Positions 25,678 to 34,759 of a DNA stretch of 64,000 bases are shown piece by piece. A model generated the notes under the pieces. It did no database searches, was not told where the DNA came from, and was given only the letters and a program-made list of their open reading frames with translations. The position numbers and the translations under genes are program-made. Origin of the DNA: JACDAV01 sp964626755 (GTDB taxonomy: Bacteria; Chloroflexota; Limnocylindria; Limnocylindrales; CSP1-4); assembly GCA_964626755.1 (NCBI GenBank), contig CAZVGO010000038.1, forward strand, positions 60,565-124,564. Direction: 5' to 3'. Position 1 is the stretch's first letter, and every line of letters starts with the position of its first letter.

Positions 25678-26889
25678 GTGCCGTCCTCCCACCAATCCAG
25701 CCAGCCGTCTATCGTGCGCCCGGCGATCGTCTACGCGGCCTTCTTTACCTCTATCGGCGCGTTCGTCCCGTACATGGCCGTCTTCTACCGGTCGATCGGG
25801 CTGGGCGTCGAGGCCGTGGGGCTCATGGCCGCCCTCTGGGCCGCCGCCGGCCTCCTCGCTGCGCCGGCCTGGGGAATGGTCGCCGACCGTCTCGGCAGCG
25901 TCCGCTATCCGCTGGTGTTGGCGGCCGTGTGGGCTGCCCTCGCCGCGCTCGGGCTCGGCGTCCTCCAGGAGCCCCTGCTCGTGCCCCCGTTCGTCGTCGC
26001 GATCTCGGCCGCGCTGGCGGGCATCATCCCGATGCTCGACGCCCGGACTGTCGAGATGGTCGGAGCCGACCGCGACCGGTTCGGGCGGGCGCGCGCGTGG
26101 GGATCGGTCGCGTTCGTCGTTGCGTCTCTCTTTGTCGGCCTCCTCGTCGACCGGCTCGGCCCGGCGGCGCTGTTCATCGTGGCGGTCCCGGCCCTCGGGT
26201 TGACGAGCGCGGCGGCGGGCGGGCTGCTGACGGGGGGACGCGGCCGGAGCCGGATGGTCCGGCCGACCTCGTCGGGGATCTCGGCCCTGCTCCGTCAGCG
26301 CTCCGTCGCGATGTTCCTCGCCGGCTCGGTCGTCGTCTGGGCGACCGTCAGCGCCTTCTCGACGTTCCTGTCGCTCCACCTCGTCTCGCTCGGCGCGAGC
26401 GCCCAGCTTGTCGGCATCGTGTGGGCCCTCGGGGCGGCGATCGAGGTACCGATCATGTTCGCGTTCCCGGCGATCGCCCGGCGGATCCCGGCAGAACGCC
26501 TGATCGTCGCCGCGGCCCTCGTCTTCGCCGCCCGGACGATCGGATTCGCGCTGACGACCGACCTGACCGTGCTCTTCGCGATCGCGATGGTCGGCGGGCC
26601 GGGCTTCGCGCTGTTCTACGTCGGCACCGTGACGTACGTCGCGCGGGCCACTCCGGCCCACCTCCAGACGACGGCCCAGGGAATCTTCACCGGGACCGCG
26701 GCGAGCGTCGGGGCGATCCTCGGCGCGCTGATCGGCGGATCCCTCGGCAGCCTGCTCACGCTGCGCGGGATGTTCGCGGTGTGCGCCGTGGGCACGGTGG
26801 TCGGCGCGGCGATCGTCGCCCGGGCGATCGTGCCGGCTCGGCGGCGGGTCGCCGGACAGGCGCCGGAGGCTCTCGGGGCCGGTTCCTGA
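25678..26889 (+). CDS. MFS transporter, LacY/HcaT-like
   Basis: A 403-residue protein with 12 membrane helices. The start SIVRPAIVYAAFFTSIGAFVPYMAVFYRSIGL and the AWGMVADRLGSVRYPLVL loop, plus FGRARAWGSVAFVVASL in helix 5, match the MFS_1-like/phenylpropionate-permease group. GTG start at 25678 is tentative; no strong ribosome site is visible. It stands alone between the ACT gene and the alpha-mannosidase; a sugar or aromatic-acid cargo is possible but unproven. Confidence 0.75.
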   Translation: MPSSHQSSQPSIVRPAIVYAAFFTSIGAFVPYMAVFYRSIGLGVEAVGLMAALWAAAGLLAAPAWGMVADRLGSVRYPLVLAAVWAALAALGLGVLQEPLLVPPFVVAISAALAGIIPMLDARTVEMVGADRDRFGRARAWGSVAFVVASLFVGLLVDRLGPAALFIVAVPALGLTSAAAGGLLTGGRGRSRMVRPTSSGISALLRQRSVAMFLAGSVVVWATVSAFSTFLSLHLVSLGASAQLVGIVWALGAAIEVPIMFAFPAIARRIPAERLIVAAALVFAARTIGFALTTDLTVLFAIAMVGGPGFALFYVGTVTYVARATPAHLQTTAQGIFTGTAASVGAILGALIGGSLGSLLTLRGMFAVCAVGTVVGAAIVARAIVPARRRVAGQAPEALGAGS

Positions 26890-27044
26890 AAGGGACGAGG
26901 ACGTAATCACAGGGATTCTCGCGCGAAAGGCGCGCAGATCATCCTCCCGAAACCCTATGATTGACGCGTCGTCCGGGGTCATAGTGGAGCCATCAGGAAA
27001 AGCCGTCGATTGAGCCGTCACCTCTGCCTCGCGACCAGCTCGGC

Positions 27045-29957
27045 ATGACCGACCTCCTCCCACCGACAGACGTTTCGCCGACGCCGGCCACGGCGACGGC
27101 AGAGGCACAAACGACGACCCGAGACACACGATCCACGACGGCGCAGACCCCGCCGGTCACCAGCCCCCCGGACCCGCTGCCGGCGATCCCGGAGGGGGTC
27201 TCGGTCTTTCCGGCGGGCGTCCCCGTCATGTCGGCCGCCCCCCCGGTGCTGTCGCCAGCCCCCCAGGTGATGCCCGCGGGCGTCCTGGGCGTGCGGGCCA
27301 CCGTCGCCTCGGCCAGCGCCGACAGCGCCCTGACCGCGGCCCTCAGCTCCGCACTCAGCTCCGCGCTGACGTTCTCCGACCCCGTTGCGGGCTACCGCTT
27401 CACCGTCGTCCCGCATACCCACTGGGATCGCGAGTGGTACCTGCCGTTCGAGCAGTTCCGGATGCGCCTCGTCCGGACGGTCGAGGAGATCTGCGACGTC
27501 CTCGAGGGCGACCCCCGGTTCCGGACCTTCACTCTCGACGGCCAGGCGATCATCCTCGAGGACGTCGTCGAGCTCCGGCCGGATCTCGAGGCCCGGCTCC
27601 GGGCGCTCCTCGAGAAGGGCCGCCTCGCGACCGGCCCGGCGTATGTCCTGCCGGACGAGTTCCTCGCCGGCCCCGAATCGCTCGTCCGAAACTTCCTCGC
27701 CGGCCGGGCGGTGTGCCGCCGGTTCGGCGGCAGGCCGATGAACGTGGGCTACATGCCGGACTCGTTCGGCCACGTCGAGCAACTGCCCCAGATTCTCGCC
27801 GGGTTCGGGCTCGATTCGTTCGTCTTCTCGCGGGGCCTCGGCGACGAGGGTAAACGGCTCGGTGTCGCGTTCTCCTGGGAGGCGCCCGACGGCTCCGCGG
27901 TGACCGCGATCCGCCAGCTCGGCTCGGACGGCCACGCCGGCGAGATGGGGCGATGGGCATCGGGCGGCGTCGACCTGGCCGACCGCCCGGATCGCCATTC
28001 GGGGACGGCCGCGGCGCAGCTCGTCGGGTTCGTCACCGCCTACCGGGCGGAGCTCGAGCGGACGCCGACATTCGAGGTCCTCCTGTGCAACGGCGCCGAC
28101 CCTGAGCGGATCCAGCGGGGGCTGCCGGACATGCTCGAGGCTGCCCGCGCCGCCCATCCCGAGACGAAGGTCGAGATCGGCTCGTACGAGGACTACTGGC
28201 GCCGGCTCCGGTCGATGCTCGATGAGCTGCCGGTTCACCGGGGCGAGCTGGTCGGCGGTCGTGACGCACCCGTCAGCCGCGGGATCAATTCCGCGCGGAT
28301 GCACATCAAGCAGGCTGCCGAGCGGGCGGAGCGGGCGATCCTCGTCGCCGAGACGCTCGCCTCACTGGCTCTCCTTGCCGGCCACACGCCGTACCGCTAC
28401 CCGGTCGCCGAGCTCGGTCGCGCCTGGCGGGAGCAGTTGCGCAACCTGCCCCACGACTCGATCTCCGGCTGCTCCGTCGACGAGACACATCGCGCGATGG
28501 AGGCCCGATTCGCGACCGCGACCCACATCGCCGAGCGGATCCGGCGCGAGGCAATCGCGTCCCTTGCCGGGGTCGAGGAGCCGTGGACCTACGAGCCGCC
28601 CCGGACGGCGACCGTGTCGGTGGTCAACGCGCTCGGTCATGCGCGCCGCGCCGTGGCCCGGATCCCGGTCCCGCAGGAGCTCCTCGACGAGCCGGCGATC
28701 ACCGCCACGGATCCGGACGGGCGCAACCTCCCGATCCAGGTCCAGCGAGTCGACGGCGACACGACCGCGCTCGTCCTCGTGGAGCTGCCCGGGTTCGGCG
28801 CTGCGGACGTCCACCTTGCGGCGCCCGCCGACGGTGGGCGAGGGGCATCGTGGACGAGCGAGCCGGATGCCGAGGCGATCACGAACGGGATCCTCACGGT
28901 CGCGGGCCGGCCGGATGGCTCGATCGCGGTGACGATCGTCCGGACGGGGGAGACGCTCGAGGGACTCCATCGGTTCGAGGACGTCGCCGACCGCGGCGAC
29001 GAATACAACTTCTGCCCGGTCGAGTTCGACGTGCCCCGGTTCGCCGAAGGGACCGGCACCGTCCGTGTCGTCGCCGCCGGTCCCGTCGTCGCCGAGCTCG
29101 AGATCGCCCTCGAGCTCCGTCTCCCGGCGCGCCTCTCGCCCGACCGGCGCCGCCGGACCGGCGAGGTCGCGGTCCCGGTCACGACCCGGGTCCGGCTCAC
29201 TGCGGGCTCCGAGCGGATCGAGTTCCGGACGACCGTCGACAACCGGGCGGAGGACCACCGGCTCCGGGTTCGCTTCGAGGCGCCGGGCGCGGATGACACG
29301 TCGCAGGTCCGGGCGGAGGGCCACTTCAGCGTCGTTCAGCGGCCCGTCCGGCCGAGCTGGGTCGGCGCGGGCTGGCACGAGCCGCCCCAGCTCACGTCGC
29401 ACACCTCGGGCTTCGTATCCGCCGGCGATCTCGTGGTCTTCGGGCACGGCCTGCCGGAGTACGAGGCCGTGCCCACCTCGACCGGCCTGGACCTCGCGCT
29501 GACACTCCTGCGCTGCGTCGGGTGGCTGTCCCGGGACGACCTGTCGACCCGGCCGGGCAGCGCCGGCCCGACGCTCGCGACGCCGGAGGCCCAATGCCCC
29601 GGGGAGCACACGTTCGAGTACGCGATCGCGATCGCCGGGACCGACGACCTGACCGACGTGGCGATGCTCCGCGCCTCGGCGGACTACCGCACTCCGTTGT
29701 CGGTCGGGGCGCCCGGGGCGCAGACGCGCGGCCTGGTGTCGGTCGCGGGCGACGTCTTCGTCACCGCGCTCAAGGGCGCGGAGGACGGCGAAGGGATGAT
29801 TCTCCGCGTGTTCGGGCCGGGGCCGACCGGCCTGTCGATCGCCGCCGAGGGGACGCTGAGCCGGGCCCGTCTCGACGAGACCTCGGCCGAGGGTGACCCG
29901 AGCGCTCCGCTCCGGGCCGGGGAGATCCGAACGGTCCGGATCCGCTCGTCCGGCTGA
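27045..29957 (+). CDS. Glycoside hydrolase family 38 alpha-mannosidase
   Basis: A 970-residue GH38 enzyme, which removes alpha-linked mannose. The zinc-binding HTHWD is at 124-128 and the catalytic nucleophile Asp239 lies in GYMPDSFGH. Conserved HDSISGCSVDETH follows, then the long beta-sandwich C-terminal half typical of the family. Residues 1-115 are an extra low-complexity Pro/Ala/Thr segment with no signal peptide, so the enzyme is probably cytosolic unless the true start lies further in. ATG at 27045 follows a weak purine stretch. There is no neighbouring mannose transporter other than the upstream MFS gene. Confidence 0.9.
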   Translation: MTDLLPPTDVSPTPATATAEAQTTTRDTRSTTAQTPPVTSPPDPLPAIPEGVSVFPAGVPVMSAAPPVLSPAPQVMPAGVLGVRATVASASADSALTAALSSALSSALTFSDPVAGYRFTVVPHTHWDREWYLPFEQFRMRLVRTVEEICDVLEGDPRFRTFTLDGQAIILEDVVELRPDLEARLRALLEKGRLATGPAYVLPDEFLAGPESLVRNFLAGRAVCRRFGGRPMNVGYMPDSFGHVEQLPQILAGFGLDSFVFSRGLGDEGKRLGVAFSWEAPDGSAVTAIRQLGSDGHAGEMGRWASGGVDLADRPDRHSGTAAAQLVGFVTAYRAELERTPTFEVLLCNGADPERIQRGLPDMLEAARAAHPETKVEIGSYEDYWRRLRSMLDELPVHRGELVGGRDAPVSRGINSARMHIKQAAERAERAILVAETLASLALLAGHTPYRYPVAELGRAWREQLRNLPHDSISGCSVDETHRAMEARFATATHIAERIRREAIASLAGVEEPWTYEPPRTATVSVVNALGHARRAVARIPVPQELLDEPAITATDPDGRNLPIQVQRVDGDTTALVLVELPGFGAADVHLAAPADGGRGASWTSEPDAEAITNGILTVAGRPDGSIAVTIVRTGETLEGLHRFEDVADRGDEYNFCPVEFDVPRFAEGTGTVRVVAAGPVVAELEIALELRLPARLSPDRRRRTGEVAVPVTTRVRLTAGSERIEFRTTVDNRAEDHRLRVRFEAPGADDTSQVRAEGHFSVVQRPVRPSWVGAGWHEPPQLTSHTSGFVSAGDLVVFGHGLPEYEAVPTSTGLDLALTLLRCVGWLSRDDLSTRPGSAGPTLATPEAQCPGEHTFEYAIAIAGTDDLTDVAMLRASADYRTPLSVGAPGAQTRGLVSVAGDVFVTALKGAEDGEGMILRVFGPGPTGLSIAAEGTLSRARLDETSAEGDPSAPLRAGEIRTVRIRSSG

Positions 29958-29976
29958 ACAGCGCCTGGGGCGGAGT

Positions 29977-30399
29977 TCAGCGGCCCTCGTCGCCGCGGCG
30001 GCGCGCGGCATCGTGCGCGCGGCGGTATTCCCAGCGGAGCATGCGGATCCTTTGCGCGGCGATGTCCGCCTCGGCTGATCCAGGCACGGCATCGGACAGC
30101 TGGCGCTCGGTGTCGCGCCACTCGGCCAGGATCACGTGGATCTCGCGGGGAGTCTCGGCGATCGACTGGTCCGGGGCATCGGAGCCACCGACACCGACGA
30201 TCGCCTCGGCCCGCTCGCGCTGGCGCATGGACGAGCCCATCACGCGCACGGCAAGCGCCTCGATCTCCTCAGCCAGGCGCACGAGCCGCGGGTTGTCAGG
30301 CTCGGTCTGGCGCTTCTCCTGCTCCAGCGCCTGGAGCTCCGTGAGGTCGCGCAGCAGCGAGTCCGACGCGGCCCGCAACGCGTTTCCCATCTCCGACAC
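29977..30399 (-). CDS. Hypothetical coiled-coil protein
   Basis: A 140-residue hydrophilic protein from a GTG at 30399. It is almost all helix with heptads (SDSLLRDLTELQALEQEKRQ, LVRLAEEIEALAVRVM) and a basic end RAHDAARRRGDEGR. No family is recognised. It is convergent with the mannosidase gene across a 19-base gap. Confidence 0.55.
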   Translation of the reverse strand: MSEMGNALRAASDSLLRDLTELQALEQEKRQTEPDNPRLVRLAEEIEALAVRVMGSSMRQRERAEAIVGVGGSDAPDQSIAETPREIHVILAEWRDTERQLSDAVPGSAEADIAAQRIRMLRWEYRRAHDAARRRGDEGR

Positions 30400-30486
30400 T
30401 TCTCGCGTCCCCTCGGTTACGCCTCGTCAGGGCTGCACGATACCGCGCCGCGCGCGTTCAGGTCTATCCGCGAGGCCGGCCCCGGT

Positions 30487-31128
30487 TCAGCGGGTCGCGA
30501 CGGCCGCAGTGCCCCGCCACGGCCCGAGGATGTACGGTTCGCCGTCCCACGAGGCGGTCGCGCCGCGAATCACGAGCGGGCCCGTCGCCGTTCCCTGGAG
30601 CGTGACCGAGAGGTGACCCTCGTCCGGCCGGATGTCGATGTCGGCGGAGGAGAAGCACAGGCCGAGTGTCGGGTGGCAGCCGCCGGCGATCGCGGTCGGG
30701 TTGCCGATCAGCCCGTTCAGATCGGTCGTGTCGACGAGCTCGGCGCCGACGTACACGCGGACCGCGGCGCCCGGCCAGATGTCGCCGACCTCGGCCACGA
30801 TCTCGATCCGGTCGCCCTCGTTCGCGCCCGTCCCGGAGACGACGATCCACCACGCCCGCGCCTCCGGGTCGACGAGGTCGACGAGGTAGCCCTCGCCGCG
30901 CGACACGGACAGCTCCGGGTATTGCCGGTCCGTGTTGCCGACGGGCGGCTGTCCGCCGGTCACCGGGAGGGTGGGGTAGGGGCCGTAGGGCTGTGACGGG
31001 GACGGGGCCGACGGGGACTCCGTGGGCGGCTCCGCGGAGGCGAGTCCCGACGCGCCGGCACAACCGGCGAGGAGAGTGCCCGCGAGGACGAACGCGGCGA
31101 TGGCAGGGCGGCGGGCGGAGCGGGACAC
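30487..31128 (-). CDS. Lipoprotein of unknown function
   Basis: A 213-residue exported lipoprotein: RRPAIAAFVLAGTLLAGC gives a signal peptide and lipobox with Cys23. A Pro/Ser linker precedes a small domain of beta character (YPELSVSRGEGYLVDLVDPE, WWIVVSGTGANEGDRIEIV) with two Cys (GGCHPTLGLCF) that may form a disulfide. AGGAG lies about five bases before the GTG at 31128. Family unknown. Confidence 0.6.
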   Translation of the reverse strand: MSRSARRPAIAAFVLAGTLLAGCAGASGLASAEPPTESPSAPSPSQPYGPYPTLPVTGGQPPVGNTDRQYPELSVSRGEGYLVDLVDPEARAWWIVVSGTGANEGDRIEIVAEVGDIWPGAAVRVYVGAELVDTTDLNGLIGNPTAIAGGCHPTLGLCFSSADIDIRPDEGHLSVTLQGTATGPLVIRGATASWDGEPYILGPWRGTAAVATR

Positions 31129-31265
31129 GGTACTCCTGGAGGGGCGGTGACGGGGAGTCTTGTGGGCGCTCCGGTGAGACGCGGGACGACCCGCCGGGGT
31201 TGCGCTCCGCTGTCCGCATTGTCGTCGATTCTCGGTGCCGATTTCACGCCTCTGCGCCGGGGCGG

Positions 31266-32768
31266 TCAGGGGGCGAGGAGCTGGTCGACCGGGGCGAAGT
31301 CGTCGGTCAGGATCGGCGTGCCGGACGTGAACGCGGCGAGGTCCTCCGGAAGCGAAAGAAGCTCGCCCCCGTCAGGGCGGGCTCGGATCCGGGCGAGGAC
31401 GTCGCCGGCGTCGATCGGCTCGTGGGCCGCGACGAGCACGAGGTTGCCGCCGGCGGGCCCGACGAGCGGAGGACCATTCGCGATGACGACGACATGCTCG
31501 AACACCGATCGGAGGGTCGCGGTTTCCGCCCGGGCGAACCGGAGCGCATCGCCATCGATGATGTTCATCAGGTAAAGCCCGTCAGGCTGCATCACGCGGT
31601 CGATCTGCTCGAGGAACTCGCGCGTCGTGAGGTGCCACGGGACGGACAGGCCGCCGAAGGCGTCGCCGACCACCAGGTCGTACGCGTCGGACGGCAGGCG
31701 ACCGACCGAGAGTCGCGCGTCGCCGACGATCACCGTCGTGCGCTCGGTTGGGGCAAAGCCGAGGTCGGAGCGTGCCGTGGCGAGGACCACCGGATCGAGC
31801 TCGAGGACCGTATGCCGGCTTGCGGGGTGGGCCGATTCGAGATGGCGGGGGAGCGAGAAGCCGCCCCCGCCGACGTACAGGATGTCGACGTCGCCGGCAC
31901 GGGCGTCGATGAGGGCGGCGGAGGCGTCGACGATCCAGCGGATGTAGCGGAACTCGAGGACGGAGGGATCGGCCAGGTCGACGTAGGAGTGGCGGACCCG
32001 GTCGAGGACGAGTGTCCTCCCGCCCGGCGAGGCGAAGTCCGGGGTGATGGCAATGCAGTAATAGGCCGATTCGCGGAGGCAGGTCGAGGGCCCGGCGGCT
32101 GCGACCAGGCCGGAGCCGGCGATCAGGCCTGCGAGACCGAGGACGGCGGCCGAACGGCCCCGCCCGAGCGCCCGTGCCGTCACTACCCCCACCCCGACGA
32201 GCAACGCGCCGACGCCCGCGATCAACGGCCGCGTCGGCACGAGGCCGAGGAGGACGAACCCGGTGAGGAAGGTGCCCGTGATCGCGCCGGTGGTGCCGAT
32301 CGCCGACAGGCGGCCGACGAGCGCGCCACTCGTGCCGAGGTCGATGAGCGAGGCCCGGACGATCATCGGCCCGACCGCGGACAGGATCGTCGCCGGCAGG
32401 ACGAACCCGGCCGCGGCGAGGGCGACGATGCCGCCGAACTCGCCGCCGAGGCCCAGGCGTCCGACGGCGTCGACGATCGGGACCGACGCGATCGCCGCGA
32501 TGCCGCCGGCGGCGAACGTCGGGCCGATGAGGCGCTCCGGCCCGAATCGGTCCGCGGCCCGACCGCCGAGCCACGCCCCGAGCGCGATCCCGGCAAGGAT
32601 CACGCCGATGATCCCGGTGTAGGTCGTGAGCGACACGCCGACGAACGGGGCGAGGAGGCGGCCGGCCGCGATCTCGAGGACCAGCACGGCGGCCGCGGCG
32701 ACGAACGTCAGGAGGCCGGCCGCCCACGCGGGGAGACGTCGCTGGGGGGTCGTCGACACGCCGCTCAT
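31266..32768 (-). CDS. Membrane-integrated spermidine-synthase-like protein
   Basis: A 500-residue fusion: 7-8 N-terminal membrane helices (about 10-270, with GGRAADRFGPERLIGPTF) followed by a cytosolic spermidine-synthase-like Rossmann domain (about 290-500) with YVGGGGFSLPRHLES, a D/E pair in HTVLELDPVVL and YDLVVGDAFGG. Such fused-MFS/SpeE-like proteins are widespread but rarely make spermidine; they may transfer aminopropyl or methyl groups. I start at ATG 32768 (MSGVSTTPQRRLPAW), because the longer frame adds a basic, non-conserved 37 residues. Confidence 0.75.
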   Translation of the reverse strand: MSGVSTTPQRRLPAWAAGLLTFVAAAAVLVLEIAAGRLLAPFVGVSLTTYTGIIGVILAGIALGAWLGGRAADRFGPERLIGPTFAAGGIAAIASVPIVDAVGRLGLGGEFGGIVALAAAGFVLPATILSAVGPMIVRASLIDLGTSGALVGRLSAIGTTGAITGTFLTGFVLLGLVPTRPLIAGVGALLVGVGVVTARALGRGRSAAVLGLAGLIAGSGLVAAAGPSTCLRESAYYCIAITPDFASPGGRTLVLDRVRHSYVDLADPSVLEFRYIRWIVDASAALIDARAGDVDILYVGGGGFSLPRHLESAHPASRHTVLELDPVVLATARSDLGFAPTERTTVIVGDARLSVGRLPSDAYDLVVGDAFGGLSVPWHLTTREFLEQIDRVMQPDGLYLMNIIDGDALRFARAETATLRSVFEHVVVIANGPPLVGPAGGNLVLVAAHEPIDAGDVLARIRARPDGGELLSLPEDLAAFTSGTPILTDDFAPVDQLLAP

Positions 32769-32859
32769 CGTCGCAGGTCGCGCCCGTCTTGACCGAATCG
32801 GTCGTCGGGCTGCATCTTTTACGCCGACCACCGCCCCGAACAAGGAGTCACGACCGACA

Positions 32860-33174
32860 GTGCCAGCCCGCAAGCGCAAGGTGAACTATCCGCCCGCCCG
32901 AACCGCTACGAAGCAGCCGCCCGCTCCCGGCCCGGATCCCGCCTACGTCCGCCAGTCGCTCGTCGCGATCGACCTGACTGCCGGCAGCGGCCGCGACGGG
33001 CTGGCGATCGGGGACCGGGTCCGGATCATCGGCACCGGCCTGTACGCCGGTGAGGCCGCGGTCATCGAGAAGTTTGCGACCGGCGTGATTCCCGCCGCGC
33101 TCGTCCGCACGGAGGCAGGGCGCACCCGCCAGGTGCGAACCATCGACCTGGAGCCGATCGCCCGCGAGAGCTGA
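32860..33174 (+). CDS. Small KOW/SH3-like protein
   Basis: A 104-residue protein with a GTG start and AAGGAG about 12 bases upstream. After a basic, disordered N-terminus it has one small beta-barrel-like domain: LAIGDRVRIIGTGLYAGEA followed by VIEKFATGVIPAALVRTEAG, which resembles a KOW or SH3-like RNA-binding motif. It is divergent from the spermidine-synthase-like gene. The function is unknown; nucleic-acid binding is a guess from the fold. Confidence 0.55.
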   Translation: MPARKRKVNYPPARTATKQPPAPGPDPAYVRQSLVAIDLTAGSGRDGLAIGDRVRIIGTGLYAGEAAVIEKFATGVIPAALVRTEAGRTRQVRTIDLEPIARES

Positions 33175-33412
33175 TCCTGCGGCGCCGATCCTGGGCCCCG
33201 CGGGCATGGAATAGCACCTGCTTCCCCGGAGTGAAGCCCTCGTTGGCGTGGCACCGCGGTTGACGTTCACGGTCCCGCGTCTCGAACCCCGGGGAAGGAG
33301 GCGCCGAGGCAACCGTACGAAGCGCGGTCGGCCCGGGGAAGGCTTACTTGTGGTGCCTCGCGGCACCATTCGGCCGGTACGTTCGGTCCATCCGCCGCGC
33401 GGGACCCGCGGC
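33175..33412. repeat. Convergent intergenic region with hairpin and GGGGAAG repeats
   Basis: This 238-base gap between convergent genes holds a perfect stem-loop, TGGTGCC (33351-33357), loop TCGC, GGCACCA (33362-33368). It also has three copies of CCGGGGAAG: inverted at 33221-33229, direct at 33289-33297 and 33333-33341. They may be bidirectional terminators or an RNA element. I see no gene. Confidence 0.4.
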
Positions 33413-34456
33413 TCAGACCGATGCGGCCGAGGGCTCCAGGGCCTTGCGAACCGCCGGCGCGACCTTCGTTCCGAGCAGCTCGATCGAGCGCATGATCTTC
33501 TCGTGGGGCATGCCTCCGCCGATCATCTGGAGGAGGAACCGGTCGTGGTGGAAGATCTCGTGCTGGAACAGGATCTTGTCGACGACCTCCTGCGGGCTGC
33601 CGACGAAGTCCGCGCCGCGGAGTGAGCGCGACGCGTCGAACGCGGCCCGGTCCATCGGCGCAAAGCCGCGCTCGCGGGCGATCCGGTTCATCACTGCCTG
33701 CAACGGTGGCCACGCCTCCTCGGCCGCCTGCTGCGAGGTGTCGGCCACGTAGCCGTGCGAGTTGATGCTCATCGGCGGGACCGGATCGTGGCCGGCCGCG
33801 CGGGCCGCGCTTCGGAAGATCTCGGCGAAGGGCGCGAATCGCTCGGGCATTCCGCCGATGATCGCGAGCGCCATCGGCAGCCCCAGGGTCCCCGTCCGGA
33901 CCGCCGACTCGGGCGTCCCGCCGACGGCCACCCAGATCGGCAGCGGCTCCTGGATCGGGCGGGGGTAGACGCCGAGGTTCTCGATCGGCGCCCGATGCTT
34001 GCCGGACCAGGTGACCCGCTCCGACGCCCGGATCCGGAGCAGCAGCTCCAGGCTCTCGGCGAAGAGCTCGTCGTAGGCGCGCAGGTCGCGGCCGAACAGC
34101 GGAAACGACTCGATGAACGAGCCCCGGCCGGCCATGATCTCCGCCCGACCGCCGGACACGAGGTCGAGGGTGGCGAAGTCCTGGAACACGCGGACGGGAT
34201 CGTCGGAGCTGATGACCGAGACTGCGCTGGTCAGCCGGATCCGTCTTGTCCGCTCCGCCGCCGCGGCCAGGACGACGGCCGGGGCCGAGACGATGAAGTC
34301 CGGCCGGTGGTGCTCACCGACGCCGAAGACGTCCAGGCCGACCTCGTCGGCAAGGGCCGCCTCTTCCACCAGCTGGCGGGTCCGCTCCGCGTGGGTCGTC
34401 CGGGCGCCGGCCAAATCGAGGGCCAGCTCGCCGAACGTGTAGACGCCGATCTCCAT
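33413..34456 (-). CDS. Luciferase-like (LLM class) flavin-dependent monooxygenase
   Basis: A 347-residue TIM-barrel oxidoreductase of the bacterial luciferase superfamily. Features: EIGVYTFGELALD at the start, VFGVGEHHRPDFIVSAP, RIRLTSAVSVISSDDPVRV, GRAEIMAGRGSFIESFPLFG and YPRPIQEPLPIWVAVGG. Reduced FMN or F420 would be the cofactor; which one cannot be told. ATG at 34456. It is divergent from the sigma-factor gene; no partner reductase is nearby. Confidence 0.85.
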   Translation of the reverse strand: MEIGVYTFGELALDLAGARTTHAERTRQLVEEAALADEVGLDVFGVGEHHRPDFIVSAPAVVLAAAAERTRRIRLTSAVSVISSDDPVRVFQDFATLDLVSGGRAEIMAGRGSFIESFPLFGRDLRAYDELFAESLELLLRIRASERVTWSGKHRAPIENLGVYPRPIQEPLPIWVAVGGTPESAVRTGTLGLPMALAIIGGMPERFAPFAEIFRSAARAAGHDPVPPMSINSHGYVADTSQQAAEEAWPPLQAVMNRIARERGFAPMDRAAFDASRSLRGADFVGSPQEVVDKILFQHEIFHHDRFLLQMIGGGMPHEKIMRSIELLGTKVAPAVRKALEPSAASV

Positions 34457-34510
34457 GTCGAGACGTAGCCTACGCGACGCTCGCTGCGGCCGTCTGGAGC
34501 ACGGAATCGG

Positions 34511-34568
34511 CCCGAATCGCGATACTCCCCCGACCGAACGGATACCCCTGCCCAGTATGGGATTCGGG
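34511..34568. repeat. Imperfect inverted repeat upstream of the sigma-factor promoter
   Basis: CCCGAATC (34511-34518) pairs with GATTCGGG (34561-34568), and inside them ATACT (34522-34526) pairs with AGTAT (34554-34558). The structure ends two bases before the -35 box of the sigma promoter and could bind a regulator. Confidence 0.4.
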
Positions 34569-34570
34569 GG

Positions 34571-34599
34571 TTGTCAGGAGGGGTCGGGTCGGCTACAAT
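34571..34599 (+). promoter_or_regulatory. Strong sigma-70-type promoter of the first sigma-factor gene
   Basis: TTGTCA (34571-34576), a 17-base spacer and TACAAT (34594-34599) give five of six matches in each hexamer. The start point would be near 34606, about 150 bases upstream of the ATG, leaving a long leader that contains the 23-bp palindrome. Confidence 0.75.
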
Positions 34600-34610
34600 A
34601 TGGGTCCAGC

Positions 34611-34633
34611 GGCGTGTCAAGACTTGACACGCC
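34611..34633. promoter_or_regulatory. Perfect 23-bp palindrome (copy 1), putative operator
   Basis: Eleven-base arms GGCGTGTCAAG and CTTGACACGCC flank a central A at 34622. It lies 12 bases after the -10 box, at about +6. An identical copy stands at the same place before dnaG (36489-36511). As RNA it could also form a 10-bp stem with a GAC loop. Confidence 0.7.
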
Positions 34634-34759
34634 TCCTGTCATGTCCGGGCCGGCGAGGCGGACCGTTCCGGACCACCAGGACCCTCCCGCAGTCACACGC
34701 GCCCGAGCCCCACGCGTCTTCCGACCGCCACGCCAGAGACAGACCGACACCGGAGAATC

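Noticed and set aside
26956..26961. TATGAT as -10 of the alpha-mannosidase promoter
   Set aside because: No acceptable -35 at 16-18 bases upstream and no TG extension; kept out of the feature list.
30666..32792. A 708-codon plus-strand frame over the lipoprotein and spermidine-synthase genes
   Set aside because: Composition is extremely Arg-rich and low in hydrophobic residues; the minus strand encodes convincing proteins.
33240..33300. Possible tRNA, because of a GGTTCGA-like string on the minus strand
   Set aside because: No acceptor stem or anticodon arm can be formed around it.
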